Below are positions 25,719 to 34,034 of a DNA stretch of 64,000 bases, in pieces; within the stretch, counting starts at the first letter, position 1, and each line of letters begins with the position of its first letter. The stretch is from positions 1-64,000 of the forward strand of contig LADT01000053.1 in assembly GCA_000961765.1 (NCBI GenBank). Direction: 5' to 3'. The notes under the pieces were generated by a model. The model did not search any database. It was given only the letters and a program-made list of their open reading frames with translations, and was not told where the DNA came from. The DNA comes from Clostridiaceae bacterium BRH_c20a (GTDB taxonomy: Bacteria; Bacillota; Peptococcia; Peptococcales; BICA1-8). The position numbers and the translations under genes were made by a program.

Positions 25719-26676
25719 GGTTATAGCCCTCCGGATTCTTAAAAATCTTACACCTTATGAACGCATCTACAGCTAATATGTGTACACACATCTCCAATTC
25801 TTCATAAGGAATTTCTTTGTAATTTTTGCTATTCATTATTATCCCTATTATTGCGTCGATTATTGAGAAAAATAGGTCATGCGAGGTTTTACAACTGGAC
25901 TGAAGTTTTGTATACTGGCTCTTAAATATCCGAAATACAGATAAGCTTTTATTTGCCCCTTGCTTATCAAACTCCGAATATTTTTCATCCAGCTTATGAT
26001 AATATATTTTATATTCATCAATAATATCTTTGGCGCTGTTTAATTCGTTTAAGTCAATCTTTTTGTCTATCTCAAAAGTGTTGATTTCAGGCGACTCAAT
26101 TTCGCTTGACAGGTTTTCAGCCGCGAGAATATTTAATATAATTGCTAAATTACTATCAATTTTTACAATATCTACTTCGCTTCCAAGCTCTTTCTTTATA
26201 AAATCAAATACTTGTTTCTGCTTATCAATAGACATGTTCAATACTATATTTAAAATGGAAATAGTATCTACAATATCATCCTCTGGCGAAAATAATGCGC
26301 CGTGTGGGTTATGGAAAGATTGTTTTCTTAAATTTTCAGCGCTTTTCGAAATCGGTATGAATTTATATCTATATCCTTTATAGTCCTCAAAAATTTTTTT
26401 CGCTAAAGAATTTTCTACCTTTTGTTTTGTGCATGTTGAGGAGACCTGGGCGATGACTTTACTCTCGTGATCAACCAAATCAATTCCTTCGACATTTTGC
26501 TTTATGGTATTTAAATTTATTAATTGGTAATTAAGAAGCATATTCAGTAAATCAGCAAAAAATGTTTCAGATGATATGTTTAATTCCAGTAGATTAATCT
26601 TTGCACGTCTTTCAATACGCAAAGACAACAGGTTAATCTTTTCCTCAATATAGTTAAAATATTTGCTCCTATTCAT
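25702..26676 (-). CDS. ABC-3C effector subunit with SMEK-like N-terminus and C-terminal ABC-3C domain
   Basis: About 324 residues, started at the second ATG, which is better spaced from GAGGGGGGC. The N-terminal 160 residues (YFNYIEEKINLLSLRIERRA, NVEGIDLVDHESKVIAQVSS) are SMEK-like with a possible restriction-endonuclease-type core (IDLVD with xVIAQVS). The C-terminal part (DEYKIYYHKLDEKYSEFDKQ, then HILAVDAFIRCKIF) is the domain shared by ABC-3C effectors. With the next two genes it forms a complete and apparently intact three-gene system, directly downstream of the broken recombinase 3. Confidence 0.75.
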   Translation of the reverse strand: MNRSKYFNYIEEKINLLSLRIERRAKINLLELNISSETFFADLLNMLLNYQLINLNTIKQNVEGIDLVDHESKVIAQVSSTCTKQKVENSLAKKIFEDYKGYRYKFIPISKSAENLRKQSFHNPHGALFSPEDDIVDTISILNIVLNMSIDKQKQVFDFIKKELGSEVDIVKIDSNLAIILNILAAENLSSEIESPEINTFEIDKKIDLNELNSAKDIIDEYKIYYHKLDEKYSEFDKQGANKSLSVFRIFKSQYTKLQSSCKTSHDLFFSIIDAIIGIIMNSKNYKEIPYEELEMCVHILAVDAFIRCKIFKNPEGYNHVVTR

Positions 26677-26730
26677 GAACATGCCCCCCTCTCAATGTGT
26701 TTTTTTATCTTTAGATTAACACAGCATCCA

Positions 26731-27980
26731 TCATTTTGGAAGAATTTTCTCCTGCGACCCATCCTTACGAAAAATCAGAATATAAGCGTCAAGAACCTGA
26801 ATTTTATCAACTTCATTCCTGATTATGCCTTCATTATAAGCTTCGTTCTGGCAAACAACTGCACCCAGGGTATCATGCACCCATCCTTCAACCAGAGTAG
26901 GGGAATGAGGGCAAGCATCTTTGCCCTTTTCAATCCTTGTCGCACAGCGCCAGACTACCTTACCCCGCTCAGTTCTCCTCCGATAAGATGCTCCGCAATC
27001 TCCGCACACGAGCAAATTTCCCAGAAGGTATTTGCCATTATATTTACTTCCGCTGATTTCTACTGTGCCATCCTCGCTAGTAACAAGCCGCGCACGTTTC
27101 GCCATCTCTTCCTGCACCTTATCAAATACTTCAGCAGAGACAATAGCTGGATGGCTATCTTTCACATAATACTTGTTTCGCTGCCCTTCATTTCTTCTTT
27201 TCTTACCGGTCATAAAATTCTCGGTAAAGGTTTTTTGAAGCATTGTATCGCCTTTGTATTTCTCATTGGCCAACATCCTATGGATCGTTTTTGTATCCCA
27301 AATCTCCTTACCCGTTACAGTCTTAATTCCCTGGGCTTCTAGATATGCCTTTATGTGTTGCAACGTCTGGCCTTGTAAATATAAATCAAATATTTTGCTG
27401 ACTGCCTCTGCCTGTTCCTGCACAATGACAATCTCGCCGCCTATGCAGGTATAGCCCATGAAATTCTTGTACTTAGTGTAGATTCACCTTTTTCAAACTT
27501 GCGTTGAATTCCCCATTGAATATTCTCGCTGATATTCCGGCTTTCATCCTGTGCCAGCATACCCCTCAGCGTAATCTCAAACTCTTTATCTATTTCGATT
27601 GAATCCAGCTTTTCATTTTCAAAATGCATATTGATCCCTCGCTCTCTTAAAAATCTTATTATTTTCAAAACTTCCACTGTATCCCTTGACACCCTGCTGA
27701 TTGACTTGGTGATGATATAGTCTATTTTCCCTTTCGCCGCTTTTTTGAGTAGCTTATCCAAACTTTTTCTGCCGCTTCGTCGAAGCCCACTTTCGATATC
27801 ATAGAAAACACCGGCAAAAAGCCAGTTAGGATGGCTTTTTATCATCTTCGTATAAGTCTTTATCTGAATCTCAAGACTGCGCATCTGCTCCGGTCCTGAT
27901 GTGCTGACTCGGCAATAGGCGGCGACCCTGAGCTTTTTATGCTCTTTGGGTTTAGCGGGTATAATCCTTACATTTTTCAT
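26731..27980 (-). pseudogene. Serine recombinase 3, one frameshift
   Basis: A third paralog, as long as recombinase 1. The catalytic domain and the following linker are in 27441-27980 (AAYCRVSTSG, SRVSRDTVEVLK) and break at KFEKGES, where paralogs have KFEKGDIF. The rest (MGYTC, recombinase domain, zinc ribbon) is in 26731-27459. One indel near 27485 separates them. It is the recombinase nearest rlmD, hence presumably the last element to enter, yet it is broken. The shared downstream hairpin of the other two copies is missing here. Confidence 0.85.
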
Positions 27981-28025
27981 TATCCTTCATCATCTATTAA
28001 AATGAGAGACCTATCCATATTATAC

Positions 28026-28060
28026 CAAAAATAAAAGACGTGAAAGCATCCTCTCACGCC
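28026..28060 (-). terminator. rlmD terminator
   Basis: On the minus strand GGCGTGAGAG-GATG-CTTTCACGTC, a 10-bp stem with G-T pairs, is followed by TTTTATTTTT. Versions of the same hairpin follow repeats C and E. Confidence 0.85.
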
Positions 28061-28101
28061 AAAACACATTTTCATCTATAACCCCGCAAACCCGCTTTAC
28101 A

Positions 28102-29469
28102 TCAGGTTTTCAGCCTTTGCAACAGGACTACGGCTTCCGTATGGCTGGTCTGAGGAAAAAGATCTACAGGCTGGACATTCCCTACCTCATATCCGTTTGT
28201 CACCAAGTATTTTAAATCTCTAGCCAAAGTAGCGGGGTTACAGGATACATAGACAACCCTCTTTGGACTAACCCCCACAATAGCCTCCAATGTCTCCGGA
28301 GCACAGCCTTTACGAGGGGGATCAACTATAATTACGTCAGCCCTTCCCCCTCCTTTGACCCATTGGGGCAGCCATTCTTCTGCTTTGCCAACAATAAATT
28401 CTGTGTTAAAAATATTATTTAGCTTAGTATTTTCCCGGGCATCTTTAATAGCCTCTTCAACTACTTCTATCCCAATTACCTCTTTAGCCTTTTTTGCTGC
28501 ATAAATTGCAATACTTCCAATACCGCAGTAAGCATCAACTACTGTCTCTTCTCCAGAAAGATCTGCATATTCTAAGGCTTTTTCATACAGAACTTGAGCC
28601 TGTTCATTGTTAACCTGAAAAAAAGATTGGGGAGAAATCTTAAAAATGAAAGGGCCAATAGTATCCTGTATAAAGGCTTTTCCCCAAATAGGTTTAAATT
28701 TATTTCCTAAAATGACCGGCTTATTACCTTTATTAATATTTTGATAAACCGATTGAACCTGAGGAAAAACTGCTAGTAAGCTATGTAATACTGCATCTAC
28801 CAACCACGCATCATCATTAGTAACAAAAATAACCATTATTTCACCGGTAGCCCTACTTTCCCTAATCATAATATTACGTAGATATCCCTGACCCTTATTA
28901 CGTTTATATACTGATACTCCTGCGAGGGTAAGCTGTTCTTCCAGGTAGCTTAGAAGCCGATTTACCACTGAGCTAAAAAGGAGACTTGCTTTGGCGGGAA
29001 TAAAATCATGGGAACCAGGTTCATAAAAGCCCAGCATAATCTCTCCGTCTACCTTTTCTAGATGGAAATGCCCCTTATTCCTGTAGCGCCAAGGATATCC
29101 CATTCCTAATGTAGGCTCTACAGCTACATCAATACCTCCTAATTTAAACAAGGCGTCTTTTACCTGCTGTGCCTTTAATTCAAGCTGTTTTTCATAGCTG
29201 ATATGCTGAAGCTGGCACCCACCGCACTTTTCGGCATAAAGACAGGGGGCATCAACTCTACACGGGGCTGCCTCTAGTATGTTTTTTAGCCTTCCTTGAG
29301 CAAAGTTTTTTCTAATCCCACAAATCTTCACACTGACTTTTTCTCCCGGTATTGCTCCCGGCACAAATACAGCAAAATTATTGACTCGGCCGATACCCTC
29401 ACCTTGATGAGATAATCCCGTTATATTTAAATCATAATTTTCACCTAGGATTACAGGTTTTTCTTGCAC
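28102..29469 (-). CDS. rlmD: 23S rRNA (uracil-C5)-methyltransferase, RlmD/RumA family
   Basis: 455 residues from a GTG start with GGGGTG upstream. It has a TRAM domain at the N-terminus (YDLNITGLSHQGEGIGRVNN), the iron-sulfur cysteines of PCLYAEKCGGCQLQHI, SAM motif VDAYCGIGSIAIYAA, VDPPRKGC, and the catalytic Cys in YVSCNPATLARDL. It methylates a specific uridine in 23S rRNA (U1939 in E. coli, or the RlmCD pair in Gram-positives; the site here is not certain). The C-terminus FPQTSHTEAVVLLQRLKT is the segment echoed by the repeats, and a broken recombinase starts 120 bases downstream. This end is the presumed integration target. Confidence 0.85.
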   Translation of the reverse strand: MQEKPVILGENYDLNITGLSHQGEGIGRVNNFAVFVPGAIPGEKVSVKICGIRKNFAQGRLKNILEAAPCRVDAPCLYAEKCGGCQLQHISYEKQLELKAQQVKDALFKLGGIDVAVEPTLGMGYPWRYRNKGHFHLEKVDGEIMLGFYEPGSHDFIPAKASLLFSSVVNRLLSYLEEQLTLAGVSVYKRNKGQGYLRNIMIRESRATGEIMVIFVTNDDAWLVDAVLHSLLAVFPQVQSVYQNINKGNKPVILGNKFKPIWGKAFIQDTIGPFIFKISPQSFFQVNNEQAQVLYEKALEYADLSGEETVVDAYCGIGSIAIYAAKKAKEVIGIEVVEEAIKDARENTKLNNIFNTEFIVGKAEEWLPQWVKGGGRADVIIVDPPRKGCAPETLEAIVGVSPKRVVYVSCNPATLARDLKYLVTNGYEVGNVQPVDLFPQTSHTEAVVLLQRLKT

Positions 29470-29609
29470 TTATATCACCCCTACGAAAAAGTAAAGTTAC
29501 TGGTGGCTAGTGACTGGTGACTTGGAAAGTCGTGCGACTAAAGTCTAGCTTTCCTGACGTGCCACCGTGCGATCGTGCCGCCGAAAAGACATTTGATGAG
29601 TGCATATTT

Positions 29610-29740
29610 TGACGCATCCGCTGAATCAATAAAACGATGACACATCCAAGTAGACTGACTTTCATCGTGACACGTCATGAGAGCTTAACATGCATGTTGA
29701 CACGTCAATTAAAATTGCCATGCATGATCACACGTCTTCC
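29610..29740. repeat. Five direct repeats of TGACACGTC-like sites at 30-bp period
   Basis: TGACGCATC, TGACACATC, TGACACGTC, TGACACGTC and TCACACGTC begin at 29610, 29638, 29668, 29698 and 29728. The last two are preceded by the 8-mer CATGCATG. They lie in the 360-bp gap between the divergently read rlmD and a membrane operon. Apart from direct copies of a tract ACTGGTG near 29500, nothing else is seen in this gap. Confidence 0.75.
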
Positions 29741-29835
29741 ACACTCACACACTTACTCACTTAAGTAATGCATACCCTAACGCCTTGTTGCTAAAGATAA
29801 TAATATCACTATCTTATCCTAAATAGGTGGTAGCC

Positions 29836-30447
29836 TTGATTAGTTTAATTGATTTCGCCAGTACAATCAGGGAATTATTTTCCCAGCCCTTCTGTTCGCC
29901 TTTAGAGGGCAATTATTTAGATTTAGCTCAGGTCACTGATTTAAATAAGATAGATTTAGAAAAAAAGATCCATATTCTTCCCGAACCTAATCCTATTGCT
30001 GAAGCAACTTTTTTAATTATTCAATCCATGAAGGAGTGTCATCTTACTCAAACAAAAATAGGAGTGAACGAGCTCTTAAAGGCATATCTAAACGTTATCA
30101 ATAAAGACCATGAGAAAGAATGCTCTGAGGTCTTTTCCGATTATCTTTTTGAAATATATCTCTATAGTCTTCAAAAAAACTATCCTTATACTGATTTATT
30201 GTGGAATTATCTGAGCAACTGCTTTCATGTTGTTTCCCAATATTTATTAGAGTCGGGTTATGTTCGAGGCTGTGAAATATTCCTGCAACAAATTGCTGCT
30301 ATGGGTAAGACTGCTGCTCAAAAGGGTTTGCATACCAGCAGTATCCAGCACTTTTTGCATACTTTAGAATTAAGGGCTGGGGAATTAGGCTATAGTGACC
30401 TGGCGGCAGCAGCTAAAAACCACCGCTTCAACCTGGAAATATTCTAA
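29836..30447 (+). CDS. Unknown protein, first gene of a two-gene operon
   Basis: About 203 residues that I do not recognise. The TTG at 29836 is nine bases downstream of AGGTGG and is preferred to the GTG at 29827, which overlaps the site. It is leucine-rich and helical, with no clear transmembrane segment, and resembles no catalytic family. It is followed by a membrane protein gene nine bases further on, so the two probably work together, for example as a soluble partner of a membrane protein. Confidence 0.6.
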   Translation: MISLIDFASTIRELFSQPFCSPLEGNYLDLAQVTDLNKIDLEKKIHILPEPNPIAEATFLIIQSMKECHLTQTKIGVNELLKAYLNVINKDHEKECSEVFSDYLFEIYLYSLQKNYPYTDLLWNYLSNCFHVVSQYLLESGYVRGCEIFLQQIAAMGKTAAQKGLHTSSIQHFLHTLELRAGELGYSDLAAAAKNHRFNLEIF

Positions 30448-30456
30448 GGAGGTCCA

Positions 30457-31560
30457 ATGTTTAACAATAACCTCTACCCCTTTATTGTCACCAGCATGGT
30501 CGGCGGCCTTTTAACACTTTTAGGCTCTGTTGGTATCTTTATTTCCATAATAATACAGCGGAAAGTAGAAAGACTGCAAGCTATTCTGGAGGAATTTATC
30601 GACCTGTCCTACCAAAGTGATTTAAACCTTAGCGGAAAAATGTTCAACCTAATAGAAAAGTATCAAATGCATTATATACTGCCTGATAATCCTCGGCAAA
30701 TTATCATGGGGTACATGAACATAACCATAGGCATGGTTATTACCCTATGGCTAGGCTTGTATGTTCTTGGTTATCAATCACCCTTTCATTGGCTTTCTAT
30801 TATCTATTTACTTCCCCTCATTGCTCTAGGTCTCATTATGCTCTGGTTTCGTAGGCTTTTACAGTATTTAATAGATATCGATGATACACCATTACTAGGT
30901 TCAATTATACCTGCACCCAAAAGGCTGCGGAGTATATCCTACTTATCAAGTTTTATTAATGTCTCGGTCAAGTCTGTATTAAAACAAGCCCGTTTAAGCT
31001 TACATTTTAAAAAATGTGATATAAAAAAAATAGAAAGTCCCTGGATGATAATCTTAAAGGAAGAGCTGTCATTTGATGATTTTTTTTATTTCCTTGTGTG
31101 TTTTTATGAGAGGACACCGCTTTTCTTATCCTTTGGAGAAATTGTTTTTGATTTTCCCTGTGATGGAATTACAGGTAAGCCTTCACCTATTAAAAAGAAC
31201 TTAAACATTCCTCTAGGAGAAATGCAAGTTAAAAACGAGTCAGAGGAATTGACAGCAAATATGCTAATTTTTACCAAAGGGGAAAAATACCCCATTAATT
31301 ATCAGTACACCTTAAAAAAAGGGGGTGCGTATTATGCCCCCTCGGAAAATCCTGAAGTATCTATAGACCATCAAATTACCTATTGTTTAGAAAAGAACAA
31401 AATTACTATTGTCAAAAATGAAAGCAGCCTGCCTTTTATTAAAGAATTTTCCAGTTTATTTAAGCTAAACGGTACCAGACTTTATCTGCCAAAAATTACG
31501 GAAGGTAAGATATCCGAAGAAAATTTAAAAACCTCTCACGAATCAGTTTTTGTAGATTGA
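30457..31560 (+). CDS. Unknown membrane protein
   Basis: 367 residues, start fixed by AGGAGGTCC. Three to four hydrophobic segments lie in the first 145 residues (FIVTSMVGGLLTLLGSVGIF, a pair in 85-135), followed by a large soluble beta-rich C-terminal part. No known domain. The stop overlaps the opposite-strand amidohydrolase-like gene by 25 bases. Anchoring of a cytoplasmic or external domain by the N-terminal helices is the only inference possible. Confidence 0.6.
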   Translation: MFNNNLYPFIVTSMVGGLLTLLGSVGIFISIIIQRKVERLQAILEEFIDLSYQSDLNLSGKMFNLIEKYQMHYILPDNPRQIIMGYMNITIGMVITLWLGLYVLGYQSPFHWLSIIYLLPLIALGLIMLWFRRLLQYLIDIDDTPLLGSIIPAPKRLRSISYLSSFINVSVKSVLKQARLSLHFKKCDIKKIESPWMIILKEELSFDDFFYFLVCFYERTPLFLSFGEIVFDFPCDGITGKPSPIKKNLNIPLGEMQVKNESEELTANMLIFTKGEKYPINYQYTLKKGGAYYAPSENPEVSIDHQITYCLEKNKITIVKNESSLPFIKEFSSLFKLNGTRLYLPKITEGKISEENLKTSHESVFVD

Positions 31561-32276
31561 ACATCGCTGCCTTCGATAGCGAATTCTAAAGGAGGCAGCT
31601 TTTCTTGTAATAAATAATCCAATAATTTTTCATTATTTAGTTCACGATGATTGAAGATTACCAAGCTAGCCGGAAACCCGGGCTTAATCTTACCTATATC
31701 CTGAGCTAATAATTCTCCCCGCCAGCCAGAAATCTGATAATATGCTGTATTAATATCATTGGCTTCTGTTTCTTTCAACACAGGTGAGATAAAGGCCACA
31801 GCACTCCTATCAGCTTCTAAAATATTTTTGGAAATCGCCGGATTACTTAATAAAGCCTTGACACTTTTGCCCTCCCACTGGCTGTTCTTAGCCTTAGATA
31901 TAATTATCCTATTCTCGGGATAGCGTACTAAAGCTGAGGCTAAATCCCTTTTTATACAGCCCAAACTTTCCACCCACTCCACCTTATGAGGAGCAACAGT
32001 ATATCCGGCAGCATCAAAAATCTTCGCTTTTTCAGTATTAAGCCTTTTACCAATTTTTATTATTATATTATCTCTAATTCCTATATCTGCCCGATATATT
32101 TCTCCCCCTGTTCCGTCAATGATCCGGGCATTTTTAATAACCAAGTCATAGGGATTTTGGGCACGAAACAATTGAGCACCACTGGTGTGCTTATAAGCCT
32201 CTAATCCAGCAAAAAAAACAAAAAAGCTTACCAAAAGGGACAGAAATCCTATTCCTATTAATTTAAGAATTTTCAT
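31536..32276 (-). CDS. Amidohydrolase-like protein with the catalytic barrel deleted
   Basis: About 246 residues from the ATG with AAAGGTGAG; an in-frame start at 32348 lacks a site. It has an N-terminal membrane anchor, then YDLVIKNARIIDGTGGEIYR and DIGIRDNIIIKIG, the beta-sandwich of N-acyl-D-amino-acid deacylase-like amidohydrolases. After AAGYTVAP the family continues with the metal-binding HxH and a barrel of some 250 residues. Here it jumps to late family sequence (YPENRIIISKAKN, IGKIKPGFPASLVIFNH). The active-site metal ligands are therefore gone. Probably an inactive internally deleted gene, though the frame is open. Confidence 0.6.
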   Translation of the reverse strand: MKILKLIGIGFLSLLVSFFVFFAGLEAYKHTSGAQLFRAQNPYDLVIKNARIIDGTGGEIYRADIGIRDNIIIKIGKRLNTEKAKIFDAAGYTVAPHKVEWVESLGCIKRDLASALVRYPENRIIISKAKNSQWEGKSVKALLSNPAISKNILEADRSAVAFISPVLKETEANDINTAYYQISGWRGELLAQDIGKIKPGFPASLVIFNHRELNNEKLLDYLLQEKLPPLEFAIEGSDVQSTKTDS

Positions 32277-32391
32277 ATTCTTCTCACCTTTAGTTTTTTC
32301 TACCCTAACCAAGAGATTACCACAGGCTAAAGCCTTCGCAATTATCACGCGTTGCCCGCACCACTATAAACGAAAACATTCCCGAGCATTC

Positions 32392-32465
32392 CCGTGATCC
32401 TGAGCGATAGCTTACGTACTTAAGAATCTCCGATCCTTCGGTCGTACCTTCCTCAGGATGACGCA
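32392..32465. repeat. Imperfect palindrome in intergenic region
   Basis: GTGATCCTGAGCGATAGC on one side and CTTCCTCAGGATGAC on the other form a near-palindrome of the kind dispersed in Firmicute intergenic regions. The rest of 32277-32641 shows nothing I can name beyond A/T-rich sequence. Confidence 0.4.
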
Positions 32466-32641
32466 GCAATAATCAATCACTTTCATAGCAATGACAGCTT
32501 TAATCCCAGCCTTAATATGTTAGAAAATATTTAAAAATATCTTTGATTTTATCTGTGTTTATCCGAGTGCCCCAAAGGGGCCCGTGGTTAATTACAATTT
32601 ATGTTTTTCTCAACCTCAACCTTAGCCTTAACCTGTTATTT

Positions 32642-33373
32642 TTAAATCGCTTGGGGTATCCAAAAAATCAGCAGTGTCATTATCCCATTCCAAACAGAAT
32701 GGGCAACTATAGGAGCATAAAGAGAACCGGATCTTTCATAGAGCCAGTTTAACCACATTCCTCCAAAAGCTAGAGGAATCATCCTGATAATATCAAAGTG
32801 TAGGCTTCCGAAAATAAGAGATGTCACAAGGATTCCCCATTTCACACCAATTTTCCGCCGTAGTGCTGGATACAAAAATCCTCGAAAATATAGCTCCTCG
32901 CTTATTGGTGCAAATACAGATGCTACAATAAAGGGTATAATCATTTCCCACTTTGTTCTAGCTGACATAATTATTTCAGCTATAGGCTGAGGCTTTATCT
33001 CCATAGGAGAAAACCAATTAATAATAATCCCCAATAACATTACTGCAAAGAAGAGGATAATTCCATTGATAATTCCAACCTTTAGCCAGTGGCCAATTTT
33101 AGTTTTCACAAGTCCTAGGTATTTAAGACTAACCTTGTATTTACCCAGAATAAAAAGGGCCATAAAGAAAAGAAACATAAATGTCTGAATGAAACTGCTA
33201 ATTAATAGTTGATTTATTTGGGTTTTTCCGCCGGGGAAAAAGTCTACTAAGAATGTGAGCCAATTATGACCAAAAATTTTTAATAGAAATGCTAAAATAT
33301 TTATTATTAATAATACCGATAAGGCATCTATTATTCCCCACGGAGGATTGGCCGGTGGTAAATTTTTTTGCAT
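32642..33373 (-). CDS. CPBP-family intramembrane protease
   Basis: About 243 residues from the ATG preceded by TTGGAGGT; longer in-frame starts lack a site. Seven to eight membrane helices. The diagnostic motifs are present: EELYFRGFLYPAL (the EExxxR motif), GSLHFD (first His) and VAHSVWNGIM (second His region). These enzymes are type II CAAX-protease and bacteriocin-processing relatives, thought to be membrane metalloproteases. The substrate is unknown. It reads away from the DUF4912 gene, which starts 128 bases further on. Confidence 0.8.
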   Translation of the reverse strand: MQKNLPPANPPWGIIDALSVLLIINILAFLLKIFGHNWLTFLVDFFPGGKTQINQLLISSFIQTFMFLFFMALFILGKYKVSLKYLGLVKTKIGHWLKVGIINGIILFFAVMLLGIIINWFSPMEIKPQPIAEIIMSARTKWEMIIPFIVASVFAPISEELYFRGFLYPALRRKIGVKWGILVTSLIFGSLHFDIIRMIPLAFGGMWLNWLYERSGSLYAPIVAHSVWNGIMTLLIFWIPQAI

Positions 33374-33500
33374 ACTTACCTCCAATTTTTTCTTATTCAT
33401 TAACAGTATAACAAAACAAGCACTTGAACAAAATCTTATTAAAAGCAATTCCAACTTTTTTAAAAACTTTAATAACAACATTAAAGGGAGGCAATAAAAC

Positions 33501-34034
33501 ATGTGGGCTTGGTATTTTATCTTATTCGTAGTTTTACTAATGATGATTGTAAAATTTGTTAGTTCCAAAAGAAAGAAGCCTTTTCCCGGGATTAAGGCTT
33601 TACTTCCTGATTATGGTGCGGAAGCAGGGGCAGAATTAACCCCTTATTATAAAAACAGGAGTCAAATGCTAGTTGAAGGATTAACGGGGAAGCCCCTCCC
33701 CTATTTTGAAACAACCATAGATCTTTATGAAAAAACCCCTCAAAAGCTGGTAGCTGAGTGGTCAATAGGAGATAATTTTAAAAAACTCCTCACCGATGAA
33801 TATGGACAAGAATTCTGGCATAACTGCCAGCCGGTTTTGCGTATTAATCATACAAATGCAGTCCCTCAGGCGTATCATCGGGAAATAAAGATTGAATTAG
33901 CTAAAGGTATCCAGGAAATCCATGTTAGTGCACCGGGCGAAACTCTAAATACTGAGGTGGGTGTTATCACTGAAACAGGCTCTTTTATTCCCTTTGCTAA
34001 ATCTAACGATGTTGCAATTCCTAAAGAGAGTTAA
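33501..34034 (+). CDS. DUF4912 domain-containing protein
   Basis: 177 residues, with AGGGAGG in front. An N-terminal transmembrane helix (YFILFVVLLMMIVKFV) is followed by a globular part whose run LVAEWSIG, PVLRINHT, YHREIKIELA and FIPFAKSNDVAIP matches the DUF4912 pattern. That family is often found near cell-envelope and glycosylation genes, but no activity is known. Its last 14 bases overlap the convergent transporter gene. Confidence 0.65.
   Translation: MWAWYFILFVVLLMMIVKFVSSKRKKPFPGIKALLPDYGAEAGAELTPYYKNRSQMLVEGLTGKPLPYFETTIDLYEKTPQKLVAEWSIGDNFKKLLTDEYGQEFWHNCQPVLRINHTNAVPQAYHREIKIELAKGIQEIHVSAPGETLNTEVGVITETGSFIPFAKSNDVAIPKES

Noticed and set aside
29610-29740. Possible CRISPR array
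   Set aside because: The repeated core is only about 9 bp, spacers are 19-21 bp, and the copies diverge; no cas genes are near. Better seen as spaced binding sites.
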